From the NCBI GenBank assembly GCA_964244655.1, contig CAXTJU010000005.1:17835-81834 (forward strand): a stretch of DNA of 64,000 nucleotides, written 5' to 3'. Each line of letters opens with the position of its first letter. The first letter of the stretch is position 1. Positions 41,565 through 50,504 of the stretch are shown one piece after another. The position numbers and the translations under genes were made by a program. This DNA is from LMUY01 sp964244655 (GTDB taxonomy: Bacteria > Pseudomonadota > Alphaproteobacteria > Acetobacterales > Acetobacteraceae). The notes under the pieces were generated by a model. The model saw only the letters and a program-made list of their open reading frames with translations, was not told the DNA's origin and ran no database searches.

Positions 41565-43010
41565 TTAGTGCCGGCCGACGAACCCACCTGCCGGTGCAGC
41601 CATGCGGGGCGCGAGCACGACGCCAGGGCGCAAGCCGCCCGATGCCGTCGGGCCCGGCCGCGCCAATCCCAGCGGCGTCACGAACGCGCGCTGAAACGGC
41701 ACGACGCCTGGCATGAAGCGGGACCGCGCGCCGTTGAGGTCGGAGCGCGGGACGACCGCCTGGGTGAACACCTCCGGCGCACGCGGCCCTGCCGGGCTGC
41801 CAAGGACAGCCGGAGCATGAAATGCCGCGGAGTTGCCGGAACCCGCCGGCCCGTTGAACACGCGCGGCCCGCGCGGCGCTTCCGGGCCAGGAAGGCCGGG
41901 TGGGTGGAACTCCGCCACCTGCCGGAGGGCCTCGCCGTGCGGCAGCCCCCGCAGCCCGCTTCCCCCGGGATGGAACCGGTCAAGGTGGCTGCGGAAGCGC
42001 TCCGGCGCGGCGTGCCAGCGGTGCAGCCGATCGAAGAAGCCGAAGCCCAGCACGGCATCGTAGAAGAAGAACACCGGCCCGCCATCGATCAGCGCCACCG
42101 GAACGCCGGCCTCGTAGCTGATGCCGTCCCCGGCATCGCCCGGAGCATAGGCGCAGCAGGGCGGAGTGAATTGCGCCAGCGGCAGCTGGCTCAGGACTTG
42201 TTGCTGCGAGTCGAACCAGTATCCGCTCTTGGCGGCCATCGCCTGGGTCTGATCCGCCCGGTATTCCGCCGTGGCATCCGGGCCGACCCGGGCCAGGCCT
42301 TCGAGCAACGCCACGGTGGCGATGTCCGTTCCGTCGGGCAGCACGCAGACGTAGTGGCCGCTCTCGTCCTGTTGCTGGCAGCTCAGGCGGTTGCCATGGG
42401 AGGCGATCTCGTTCTGCAGTTGCAGGGTATAGTACTGCGCGTCGAAACCGATCAAGCCGCTCAGCAGGAACATCCGGCCGTCGCCCAGGAGTTCTGCGGT
42501 GGTCCGCACCGTGGGCGCCTGCACGATCACGGGGGCGGGTGGCAGGCCGGCCCAGATGCCGACATGGGCCGCCTGCGCCGCGGCTTCCTGCTCGCGGTAG
42601 CTGGCCGGCGAATCGGCGACCGTTTCCGCAGCGCCGTTTGCCAGCGCTGTCTCAGCCACATCGAGCCCCGTCGGCATCAGGCACGCATACGTGCCGCCGT
42701 CGTGCGGCTTGCAGGTCACGCGGTCCCCGTTGTCGGTGACAAACGACTGCAATCCGCGTGCAGGGTCGCCGGCCCAGCCCTTAATGCCGAACAGCGTGAC
42801 GCTCGTGTCGCCGCCCTTGAGGTGAGCGGTGTCGATCACGGTCGGATGGTTGAGGAGTACGGGGGCCGGCGCAACGGCAGGGTCCATCACCGGGTTGCTG
42901 GAGAGCCCGGGTGCTTGAGCGTGAGCGCCGGACGCGAGCATGGCGACCGCGGCGACCCACCGGCCCAACAGCCACAAACGGAAGCCCTTTGGCGTCCGTG
43001 TTCCAATCAT
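41565..43010 (-). CDS. Secreted protein with two SNase-like domains and Gly/Pro-rich tail
   Basis: A 481-residue exported protein. A hydrophobic segment (residues 14-31) ending AHAQ is the signal. Two copies of a staphylococcal-nuclease-like unit follow, about 57-153 (VIDTAHLKGGDTSVTLFGI ... SYREQEAAAQAAHVGIW) and 167-265 (RTTAELLGDGRMFLLSGLIG ... EYRADQTQAMAAKSGYW). The Arg/Asp/Glu active-site set of true nucleases is not evident in either, so both look non-catalytic. The last 180 residues are rich in Gly, Pro, Arg and Phe. The ATG at 43010 was chosen at the signal. Function is unknown. Confidence 0.65.
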   Translation of the reverse strand: MIGTRTPKGFRLWLLGRWVAAVAMLASGAHAQAPGLSSNPVMDPAVAPAPVLLNHPTVIDTAHLKGGDTSVTLFGIKGWAGDPARGLQSFVTDNGDRVTCKPHDGGTYACLMPTGLDVAETALANGAAETVADSPASYREQEAAAQAAHVGIWAGLPPAPVIVQAPTVRTTAELLGDGRMFLLSGLIGFDAQYYTLQLQNEIASHGNRLSCQQQDESGHYVCVLPDGTDIATVALLEGLARVGPDATAEYRADQTQAMAAKSGYWFDSQQQVLSQLPLAQFTPPCCAYAPGDAGDGISYEAGVPVALIDGGPVFFFYDAVLGFGFFDRLHRWHAAPERFRSHLDRFHPGGSGLRGLPHGEALRQVAEFHPPGLPGPEAPRGPRVFNGPAGSGNSAAFHAPAVLGSPAGPRAPEVFTQAVVPRSDLNGARSRFMPGVVPFQRAFVTPLGLARPGPTASGGLRPGVVLAPRMAAPAGGFVGRH

Positions 43011-43218
43011 GGCGAAGTTCCCTGCTGGCCGGTAGGCCTTACCCGGCAACGTCTTGCCGCTGCAGATGGTCAGCTGGGCCCGCCGCGTCACCCAGCCTCG
43101 CCGGGAGCCATCGATAATCTAGCGATCGTGATCGAGCTCGAAGCCGCCTTTTGGCCAATCATGCCACGGCCAGAGTTCAGGCAGCCGCAGACGGCTGGCC
43201 GAGAGGCTTGGGTCTGCC

Positions 43219-44094
43219 TCAGCTTTCGGGTGCCAGCTTGTCCTGCGTTCGAGTGGCGAAGTCCCCGGCGTCGTGGCGCTCGTGCAACTGGCTGGACGGC
43301 TCGCCGGAGATGCGGTTGACCATGCGGCCACGCTGCACCGCCGGGCGCGCCGCGATCCCCTCGGCCCAGCGCTGCACATGCGCGTAATCCTGCACTTGCA
43401 GGAAGGTGCCCGAAGCGCCGTAGAGCAGCCCCTTCGCCAGGCCGCCGTACCAGGGCCACACTGCGATGTCGGCGATCGTGTAGTCCTGCCCCGCCAGGTA
43501 CGCGTGGTCCGCCAGCCGCCGGTCCAGCACGTCGAGCTGGCGTTTCACCTCCATCGCGAACCGGTCGATGGCGTATTCGATCTTGGTCGGGGCGTAAGCG
43601 TAAAAGTGCCCGAATCCGCCGCCGAGGTAGGGCGCGCTGCCCATCTGCCAGAACAGCCAGGACAGGCATTCGGCGCGCCCCGCCGGGTCCGCCGGCAAGA
43701 ACGCGCCGAACTTCTCGGCCAGGTGCAGCAGGATCGCGCCCGACTCGAACACCCGGATCGGCGCCGGCCCGCTGCGGTCCATCAGCGCGGGGATTTTCGA
43801 GTTGGGGTTCACCGCCACGAAGCCGCTGCCGAACTGCTCGCCGTCGATGCGGATCAGCCAGGCGTCGTACTCCGCCCCGCGATGGCCGAGTTCCAGCAGC
43901 TCCTCCAGCATCACCGTGACCTTCACCCCGTTCGGCGTGGCCAGCGAGTAGAGCTGCAAGGGATGGCGGCCGACCGGCAGCTCCTTGTCGTGCGTAGCAC
44001 CGGCGACTGGGCGGTTGGTGGAGGCGAACCGGCCGCCCGTCCCCTGCTTCCAAGTCCAGATGTCAGGCGGCGTGTAGTCGGACGGGTCGCTCAT
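43219..44094 (-). CDS. yghU: Glutathione S-transferase family, YghU-like disulphide reductase
   Basis: A 291-residue GST of the Nu class. The N-terminal extension (YTPPDIWTWKQGTGG, then FASTNRPVAGATH) before the thioredoxin fold is typical of YghU, as are LQLYSLATPNGVKVTVMLEEL and NPNSKIPAL. The C-terminal helical domain follows from about 130 (WLFWQMGSAPYLGGGFGHF). YghU reduces 2-hydroxyethyl disulphide with two bound glutathiones. It diverges from the MFS gene across about 170 bp. Confidence 0.92.
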   Translation of the reverse strand: MSDPSDYTPPDIWTWKQGTGGRFASTNRPVAGATHDKELPVGRHPLQLYSLATPNGVKVTVMLEELLELGHRGAEYDAWLIRIDGEQFGSGFVAVNPNSKIPALMDRSGPAPIRVFESGAILLHLAEKFGAFLPADPAGRAECLSWLFWQMGSAPYLGGGFGHFYAYAPTKIEYAIDRFAMEVKRQLDVLDRRLADHAYLAGQDYTIADIAVWPWYGGLAKGLLYGASGTFLQVQDYAHVQRWAEGIAARPAVQRGRMVNRISGEPSSQLHERHDAGDFATRTQDKLAPES

Positions 44095-44265
44095 GGCTCA
44101 GCTCCGGCTGCAATGGGTGGTGCGGCGGCGCCCGGCTCGGGACGTGCGCCGCCCCACGTAGTCATTCCGACCCGGGCGCGCCAGGGTAGCCGACCGCCGT
44201 GGCCGATTGCCGTGGCCGCCCGGCGTCTGCCATGGTCGGCCAAGCCCGGGCGGCTGGGAGGTGCG

Positions 44266-45555
44266 ATGAAGACCGCGACACGGCCAGGGCTGGACGCCGC
44301 GCAGGACGCCAGCCTGGTCGCCTTCTATGCGGGCATGAGCCTGCCGGAGCGGCGCACCTTCTGGGCGTGCGCCGCCGGCTGGGCGCTCGACGGCATGGAC
44401 TTCATGATTTACCCGCTGGTCATCGGCGTCATCATGCACCAGTGGTCGATAGAGCCGGGGCAGGCGGGGCTGGCCGCCACGGCGACCCTGCTGGCGTCAG
44501 CGGTGGGCGGCTGGGGCGCCGGGCTCCTGGCCGACCGGGTCGGCCGGGTGCGGACCTTGCAGGTCACGGTGGTCTGGTTCTCCCTGTTCAGCCTGCTCTG
44601 CGCCTTCGCTCAGAACTTCGGCCAGCTGATCGTGCTGCGCGCCCTGCTCGGCTTCGGCTTCGGCGGCGAGTGGGCGGCCGGCGCGGTGCTGATGGGCGAG
44701 ACCATCCGTGCGCAGTATCGCGGCCGGGCCGTGGGGTGCGTGCAATCGGCCTGGGCGGTGGGATGGGCTGTGGCGGTGCTGGGCCAGGCGGTCATCGTCT
44801 CCGTGCTGCCGCCCGAGCTGGCGTGGCGGGCGATGTTCGCGCTCGGCTGCCTGCCGGCGCTGCTGGTGTTCTATCTCCGGCGCTACGTGCAGGAGCCCGA
44901 GATCGCCGCCGCCGCCCGCGCGGAGCTGGCCCGCAGCGGCGCCAGCCCCGGCCTGGGCCGCATCTTCGCGCCCGGTCTGCTGCGCACGACGCTGCTCGCC
45001 TCGCTGCTCAGCATGGGGGCGCAAGGCGGCTACTACGCCATCACCACCTGGTTGCCGCAGTTCCTGCGCACCACCCGGGGGCTGACGGTGCTCAACTCGA
45101 CCGGCTACCTCGCCGTGCTGATCAGCGGCAGCTTCGCGGGCTACCTCACGGGCGCATGGCTCGCGGACCGGATCGGGCGGCGGCCGTTGTTCATGATCTT
45201 CTCCGCCGGCGCGGTGGCGCTGGTGCTGGCCTATACCCAGCTCGACATCGGCAACGGCGCGATGCTCGTGCTCGGCTTCCCGCTCGGCTTCTTCGCCAGC
45301 GGCTACTTCTCCGGCATGGGGCCGTTCCTGACCGAGATCTATCCCACCGCCGTGCGCGGCTCGGGGCAGGGATTCTGCTATAATTTCGGCCGCGGCATGG
45401 GCGCGCTGTTCCCGGCGCTGGTGGGCTACCTGTCACAGGCCATGCCGCTGGCCGACGCCATGGGCCTGTTCGCCGCCGCGGCCTACGGGCTGTTCTTCGT
45501 CGCCGCGCTGCTGCTGCCCGAAACGCGCGGCCGGGTGCTGGTGGCCGATGCCTGA
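44266..45555 (+). CDS. MFS transporter, aromatic/carboxylic acid:H+ symporter type
   Basis: A 429-residue twelve-helix transporter. MFS signatures are GLLADRVGRVRTLQ in loop 2-3 and AWLADRIGRRPLF in loop 8-9, and GMDFMIYPLVIG in helix 1 matches the AAHS/sialate family (DGFDxxxY type). GFGFGGEWAAGAVLMGE is also typical. The downstream amidohydrolase overlaps by eight bases, so it probably imports that enzyme's substrate, likely a lactone or aromatic acid. GGGAGG precedes the ATG by four bases. Confidence 0.88.
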   Translation: MKTATRPGLDAAQDASLVAFYAGMSLPERRTFWACAAGWALDGMDFMIYPLVIGVIMHQWSIEPGQAGLAATATLLASAVGGWGAGLLADRVGRVRTLQVTVVWFSLFSLLCAFAQNFGQLIVLRALLGFGFGGEWAAGAVLMGETIRAQYRGRAVGCVQSAWAVGWAVAVLGQAVIVSVLPPELAWRAMFALGCLPALLVFYLRRYVQEPEIAAAARAELARSGASPGLGRIFAPGLLRTTLLASLLSMGAQGGYYAITTWLPQFLRTTRGLTVLNSTGYLAVLISGSFAGYLTGAWLADRIGRRPLFMIFSAGAVALVLAYTQLDIGNGAMLVLGFPLGFFASGYFSGMGPFLTEIYPTAVRGSGQGFCYNFGRGMGALFPALVGYLSQAMPLADAMGLFAAAAYGLFFVAALLLPETRGRVLVADA

Positions 45556-46429
45556 CATCCCGGATTGTCCCGGCCCGGACCCACGGCCGCGCCGTCCGGC
45601 CCGCTACACGTTGCCGCCGGGTGCGGTGGACGCCCACGCCCACGTCATCGGCGCGCCGCCTGGCCATCCGTTCAACCCGGCGCGCAGCTACACCCCGCCC
45701 GCCGCCCGGCTCGACGCCTACCTGCACATGCTGGACGCCGTGGGAATGGACTACGGCGTGCTGGTGCAGGTGAGCGTGCACGGCACGGACAACCGCTTGC
45801 TGGTGCAGGCCCTGCGCGCCTGTCCGGCGCGCCTGCGCGGCATCGCCGTGGTGCCACTCGGCCTGCCAGACCGGGCGTATGCCGCCCTGCGGGACGCCGG
45901 GGTCGTCGGCCTGCGGCTGAACGTGTTGTTCGGCGGCGGCATCGGGCTGGCCCGGCTTGAGGAATACGGCGCGCTGTGCCGCGAGCTGGGTTGGCACCTG
46001 CAATTCTTGCTGGACGCCCGCTCGCTGCCCGAGCTGGCGCCGCGCCTGGCCCGGCTGCCCGTGCCGTACGTCATCGACCACATGGGCCACATCCCGGTTT
46101 CGGCGGGACTGCATGGGCCCGGATTCCAGGCGCTGCTGTCCTTGATGCAGGGTGGTGCGTGCTGGGTGAAGCTGTCGGGCGCGTATCGCACGTCGGAGGC
46201 CGGGCTGCCTTGGCAGGACACCACGCCGTTCGCGCGGGCCTTGCTCGCGGCCGGTCCGGAGCGTTGCGTGTGGGGGTCGGACTGGCCGCACGTCGCGACC
46301 TATGGGCCGATGCCGAACGTGGGCGAGCTGCTCGACCTGCTGGCCGATTGGGCGCCTGACCCGGCGCAGCGCCAGGCGGTGCTGGTGGACAACCCAAGCC
46401 GCCTTTACGGATTCCCCGCCCAGGCTTGA
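45548..46429 (+). CDS. Amidohydrolase, 2-pyrone-4,6-dicarboxylate lactonase (LigI)-like
   Basis: A 293-residue amidohydrolase-superfamily TIM barrel. The metal motif is DAHAHVIG (H30, H32); further site residues are in VIDHMGHIP and the terminal WGSDWPHVATY. PDC lactonase of lignin-derived aromatic catabolism and D-galactarolactone isomerase share these. The start overlaps the MFS gene by eight bases, indicating one uptake-and-hydrolysis unit. Which lactone is used cannot be read from sequence. Confidence 0.85.
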   Translation: MPDIPDCPGPDPRPRRPARYTLPPGAVDAHAHVIGAPPGHPFNPARSYTPPAARLDAYLHMLDAVGMDYGVLVQVSVHGTDNRLLVQALRACPARLRGIAVVPLGLPDRAYAALRDAGVVGLRLNVLFGGGIGLARLEEYGALCRELGWHLQFLLDARSLPELAPRLARLPVPYVIDHMGHIPVSAGLHGPGFQALLSLMQGGACWVKLSGAYRTSEAGLPWQDTTPFARALLAAGPERCVWGSDWPHVATYGPMPNVGELLDLLADWAPDPAQRQAVLVDNPSRLYGFPAQA

Positions 46430-46441
46430 TCCTGCGCCTTG

Positions 46442-49297
46442 CTAGGCCGGCACCACCAGCGCCTGCGATGCCGCCTGAAGGATTTGGCTCTGCAGCCATT
46501 GGTGCTGACGCCCGTTTTTGGCCGCCATGTCGGCGAGGACGGTCACGAAACCCTCGTCGCGCAGCGCGGCCGCGGCTTGGCGCAGGATGACCAGCGAAGA
46601 CTGGCTCTCACCCACCAGCACCAGCAGGGCCTGCAAGTCACGCAACTGGCCGAAGCCGGTGGAGGTGGGGCGGCGACGCACCAGCTTGCCCAGGCGGTTC
46701 GGGTCGCCCGCCTGCTGCTGGCCGTAGCGCCCGGCGAATGGGCCGAGGCCAGCTGCCGCATCACGCGACCAGCCGGCGAAGAGGGCGCATTGCCGGCCCA
46801 TGTCGGGCAGCCCCGGATGGTTGGAAGCCGCCTGCCCGAAGGCCTGCGCCAGCTGCTCCTCGTTGGCGCGCAACAGGCCGATGTAGTCGCCGACATGCGG
46901 CCGCGGCGCGGCGGTCGTGGCCTTCTTGGCCGCAGCGGCCGCGGCGGCGAGCACGCCCGGGCGCGTCTTGGCCGTGGCTTCGGGTGGGGGAACCGGCATC
47001 GTCGCCCTTTCCAGCTTGACCGCCGCGGACTTGGCGATCGGTTGCTTGCTGACCGGATCGCAGGCGAACAGCGTGAGTTCGTTGGCGGCCTGCGCGTGCT
47101 CCGGGTCGTCCCAGTAGCCGTAGTGGAACGGGATGAAGACCTGCCCCGCCTCGATGTCGGTGATCCGCGCCGGGGCTTCCAGCGCGCCGCGCCGCGAGGT
47201 CACTCGAAGCCTGTCGCCGTCCACCACCCAAAGCCGCAGCGCGTCGAACAGCGAGACCTCGACGTACACGCCCGGGTCGGCGGCGTTGAGCTCGGGCGAG
47301 CGGCCGGTCTTGGTGCGGGTGTGGAACTGGTGCAGCACCCGGCCCGTGGTCAGCCGGAGCGGGTAGAACTCGTCCGGCGGCTCGGGCGGCGGCTGGTGGT
47401 GCGCCGCCTTGATGAGCGCGCGGCCAGCCGGGTCAAGCGCGCGGTAGGCCTCCGGCGTGACCTCGGCGCCGGTCAGCAAATCGTGGCCGTACGAGGAGCA
47501 GAGATCCGGGTCGGTCCGGAACACGTGGTCCTCATACAGCCGCACCGTCCCGTCTGGATGCGACGCGTTGCAGGGCCAGGGGATGCCGGACCCCTCTGCC
47601 AGCTTGGCGTAGGACAGCCCCGTGTAGTCGCAGGGGCGGCCGCGGGAGCATTCCTTCCAAGCCTCGAACGCCTCCTCCGGCGTATGCCATTTCACGAGCG
47701 GCGCGCCGTCCTGGTCGCGGAAGTCCATCCGCCGTGCATAGTCGAGGAAGATGTCGAAGTCCGACCGCGCCTCGCCGGGCGGCTCGACCGCCTGGTTGCT
47801 CAGGTGGACGGTGCGGTCGAAGTTGGTGAACGTGCCGGTCTTCTCCGCCCAGATTGCCGCTGGCAGCACCACGTCGGCGAGCTGCGCAGTCTCGGTCATG
47901 AAGGCGTCCTGCACCACCAGGAACAGCTCCGGCTTGCCAAGGATGGCGCGGATGCGGGCGAGGTCGGGCAGGGAGACGGCCGGGTTGGTGCCCTGGACCC
48001 ACAGCATCCGCAGCGTGCCGGCCTCGGCATGGTGGAACATGTCGAGCGCGTGCGTGCCCGGCTGCCAGTGCGGGATGTGCTGCGCCGGCACGTTCCACAG
48101 CCGCGCCAGCTCCGCAACTTGCGCCGGGTCCTGCCGGTTGCGGAAGCCGCTGAGATCCTCATAGACGCCGCACTCGCGGGTGTTCTGCGCGCTGGGCTGG
48201 CCGTTCATCTGCAGGATGCCGCAGCCCGGCCGTCCGATCAAGCCGCGCACGAGGTGGATGTTGTTGACTTGGCAGGCCGCCGCGGTCGCCTGGTTGCTCT
48301 GATAGACGCCTTGCAAGCAGGTGGAAACCAGCGAGGGCGCCTCGCCCAGCAGGCGGGCCGCCTCGCGCAAATCGGCCTCTGGCACCCCGGTGAGCTGCTG
48401 CACGCGCGCTGGCGGATACTCCGCCACGACCGTGCGCAGCGCGTCGAAGCCTAGTGTGTGCTGGCCGATGAAATCCCCATCAGTGTGCCCGTCCTGGACG
48501 AGCAGGTGCAGCAGCCCGTTCAGCAGCGCCACGTTGGTGCCGGGATGGGGCGCCAGCCAGACATCGGCTTCGGCCGCCGTGGGCGTGCGCCGCGGGTCCA
48601 CCACCACCACCTTGGGCGGGTTCGGGCCGCGGCGGCGGTCCAGCACGCGCATCCACATCACCGTGTCCGTCAGCGCCACGTTGTGGCCGACGTGGAACAG
48701 GCAGGCGGTGCTGTCGATGTCCTCCACGCTGCCGGGCTGGCCGTCGGCGCCGAAGCTCTCCTTCAGCGCGGCTGAGGCGGTCGCGGTGCACAGCCGGATG
48801 TTGCCGTCCATGTGCGGCGTGCCGAGGCCGGCCTTCCCGATCAGCGCCAGCGTGTAGTACTCCTCCAGCAGCAGCTGCCCGCTGCTGTAGAACCCGATGG
48901 CGCCGCTGGTGAACCGGTCCTGCACCTCGCGCGTCCGCCGCACGATCAGGTCCATCGCCTCGTCCCAGCTCGCTTCGCGCATCCGGCCGCCCTCGCGGAT
49001 CAGCGGGTGCAGCAGGCGGTCCGGGCTGGCGTTCGCGACCCAGCCGTGCAGCCCCTTGGGGCCGAGGCGGCCGCGGTTGCTCCGGTCGGCGGCCCGGCCC
49101 CGCACCCCCACCATCCGCCCGTCCTTGACCCCGATGTCCAGCGCGCAGGCGTTGGAGCAGAGCACGCAGGCCGACTGCACCCAGCGGTCCGGCTCGGCCA
49201 GGGTGCGCTCGTCGCTGCGGGCGGGCCATTGCCCTTCGCCCTCGAACGGGGTGCGGTCGCCCCATGTGTCGGCGATGCTGTCGCGGGTGGTCGTCAA
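46442..49297 (-). CDS. Molybdopterin oxidoreductase, nitrate reductase-like, with helical C-terminal extension
   Basis: A 951-residue Mo-bisMGD protein of the NasA/NapA/FdhF class. The N-terminal cluster motif is CVLCSNAC (Cys44, 47, 51), but the fourth ligand position reads GRLGPKG, Gly79 instead of Cys. Cys170 in GNIRLCTATAS is the likely Mo ligand. The body has VVVVDPRRTPTAAEAD, LPAAIWAEKTGTFTNFDR and LTTGRVLHQFHTRTKTGR. After an Ala/Lys linker, the last ~150 residues form a helical domain with HVGDYIGLLRANEEQLAQAF and GFVTVLADMAA. No nirB, nirD or napB is adjacent. Of the TTG starts, 49297 fits homology best; 49312 is an alternative. Confidence 0.82.
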   Translation of the reverse strand: MTTTRDSIADTWGDRTPFEGEGQWPARSDERTLAEPDRWVQSACVLCSNACALDIGVKDGRMVGVRGRAADRSNRGRLGPKGLHGWVANASPDRLLHPLIREGGRMREASWDEAMDLIVRRTREVQDRFTSGAIGFYSSGQLLLEEYYTLALIGKAGLGTPHMDGNIRLCTATASAALKESFGADGQPGSVEDIDSTACLFHVGHNVALTDTVMWMRVLDRRRGPNPPKVVVVDPRRTPTAAEADVWLAPHPGTNVALLNGLLHLLVQDGHTDGDFIGQHTLGFDALRTVVAEYPPARVQQLTGVPEADLREAARLLGEAPSLVSTCLQGVYQSNQATAAACQVNNIHLVRGLIGRPGCGILQMNGQPSAQNTRECGVYEDLSGFRNRQDPAQVAELARLWNVPAQHIPHWQPGTHALDMFHHAEAGTLRMLWVQGTNPAVSLPDLARIRAILGKPELFLVVQDAFMTETAQLADVVLPAAIWAEKTGTFTNFDRTVHLSNQAVEPPGEARSDFDIFLDYARRMDFRDQDGAPLVKWHTPEEAFEAWKECSRGRPCDYTGLSYAKLAEGSGIPWPCNASHPDGTVRLYEDHVFRTDPDLCSSYGHDLLTGAEVTPEAYRALDPAGRALIKAAHHQPPPEPPDEFYPLRLTTGRVLHQFHTRTKTGRSPELNAADPGVYVEVSLFDALRLWVVDGDRLRVTSRRGALEAPARITDIEAGQVFIPFHYGYWDDPEHAQAANELTLFACDPVSKQPIAKSAAVKLERATMPVPPPEATAKTRPGVLAAAAAAAKKATTAAPRPHVGDYIGLLRANEEQLAQAFGQAASNHPGLPDMGRQCALFAGWSRDAAAGLGPFAGRYGQQQAGDPNRLGKLVRRRPTSTGFGQLRDLQALLVLVGESQSSLVILRQAAAALRDEGFVTVLADMAAKNGRQHQWLQSQILQAASQALVVPA

Positions 49298-49409
49298 GTG
49301 GGGTCGTCCCAATGATGCCCTTGGACGAATGGGCCTCCCGCACCCCCGCGCCAAGTCGGGGCGCCCTCCCGCAACGGGGCTGTAACTCTATTTTACGTCC
49401 GCCCGGAAG

Positions 49410-50492
49410 TCAGGGGTTGAACCGCTCCAGCACGTAGCGCAGCCCGTGCGGATCGACCGCGTAGCGTTCGGATGCCAGCTCCCAGGAGTAGTGCGACACG
49501 GGACCGGTGAACAGCCAGGTGAACGGCTGGCCCGCCAGCGCCGCCAAGTCCCAGAAAAAGTGATCCGCAAGTCCCGGGTCGATCATCGTCACCCGGCACT
49601 CTGCCGGCGCGAACAGCATGTTGGTCAGCCCCGCCCCCAGCGGGCCGGCGATGTGGCTGGCCTGGGCGAACAGCGCCACCTGGTCGGCGAACCCCATGGT
49701 GCCGGGATGCACCGTCTCGAAGCCGTGCGCCTCCAGAATGGCCCGTGCCTCCGCGGCGTTGCCGAGGCTGCGGTGGTCGGTGCCGGGCCGCTCGACGTAG
49801 AGGCGCCGGTTGGGCCGCGGCGTCACGCCCAGGCAGGACCGCACCAGGTCCCGCCACGCCAGCAGCGTCGCGGACTTGCGCGTGTTGTGCTGGGAAACCG
49901 GGCCTATGTACACCAGGTCCTGCACCTCGGTCAGCCGGTGCAGCGGGTCGAACGCCAGCTCGGCGCGGAGGCCGAGACGCTCCAGCAACAGGGCGATGAG
50001 GGGCGCGAAGGCGGCCATGCCCTCCGGCAGCAGCAGCCGCACGTCCTGCAAGCCGGACCGGCCCAAATTGACCAGCTTGGGCAGGATCTCCACGATTGTG
50101 TGCCCGTAGTTCTGCGCCCCCGCCTTGGCGATCACCACCGTCGGCCGGCTGCTCGGGTGCAGCCGCGCCACGTCTGCGTCCCGCACGCGTTGCAGCAGCG
50201 TGGCCAGCGCCGCATCCGCTCCCGGCCAGTCCACCACGGAGGGGGCAAGCCACGCGTCCTCCGCCGTCAGCACGAACTGGCCCTCGAACACGTGCGCCCG
50301 GTCGAGCCGCAGCAGGTACTCCGCCGGGCACGCCGCCTCACGCTGGCGGATGACGTTGTAGAAATACGCCAGCAGGTCAGGGTCCGGGCACCAGCAGCCG
50401 GCCAGGGCGGGGGGCGCCCGGCGGTAGCTGTGCGCCGGGTGCAGGATCATGGCGCCGGGCGGGACGCCAGCAGGCGGGGCATCATGGTCCAT
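49410..50492 (-). CDS. GT61-family glycosyltransferase
   Basis: A 360-residue glycosyltransferase of the GT61 (DUF563) type. AGAQNYGHTIVEILPKLVNL in the middle and RLYVERPGTDHRSLGNAAEA, then VHPGTMGFADQVALFAQASH and GPLGAGLTNMLFAP, are characteristic. GT61 enzymes act on surface polysaccharide or glycoprotein chains. The ATG is 12 bases after the stop of the upstream glycosyltransferase, so the two form a unit. There is no signal or membrane segment. Sugar specificity is unknown. Confidence 0.8.
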   Translation of the reverse strand: MDHDAPPAGVPPGAMILHPAHSYRRAPPALAGCWCPDPDLLAYFYNVIRQREAACPAEYLLRLDRAHVFEGQFVLTAEDAWLAPSVVDWPGADAALATLLQRVRDADVARLHPSSRPTVVIAKAGAQNYGHTIVEILPKLVNLGRSGLQDVRLLLPEGMAAFAPLIALLLERLGLRAELAFDPLHRLTEVQDLVYIGPVSQHNTRKSATLLAWRDLVRSCLGVTPRPNRRLYVERPGTDHRSLGNAAEARAILEAHGFETVHPGTMGFADQVALFAQASHIAGPLGAGLTNMLFAPAECRVTMIDPGLADHFFWDLAALAGQPFTWLFTGPVSHYSWELASERYAVDPHGLRYVLERFNP

Positions 50493-50504
50493 GATTGATC
50501 CTGA

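Noticed and set aside
43187..43220. Hairpins near the end of the YghU gene
   Set aside because: Short stems overlapping the stop codon with no T-run; likely chance pairing in G+C-rich sequence.
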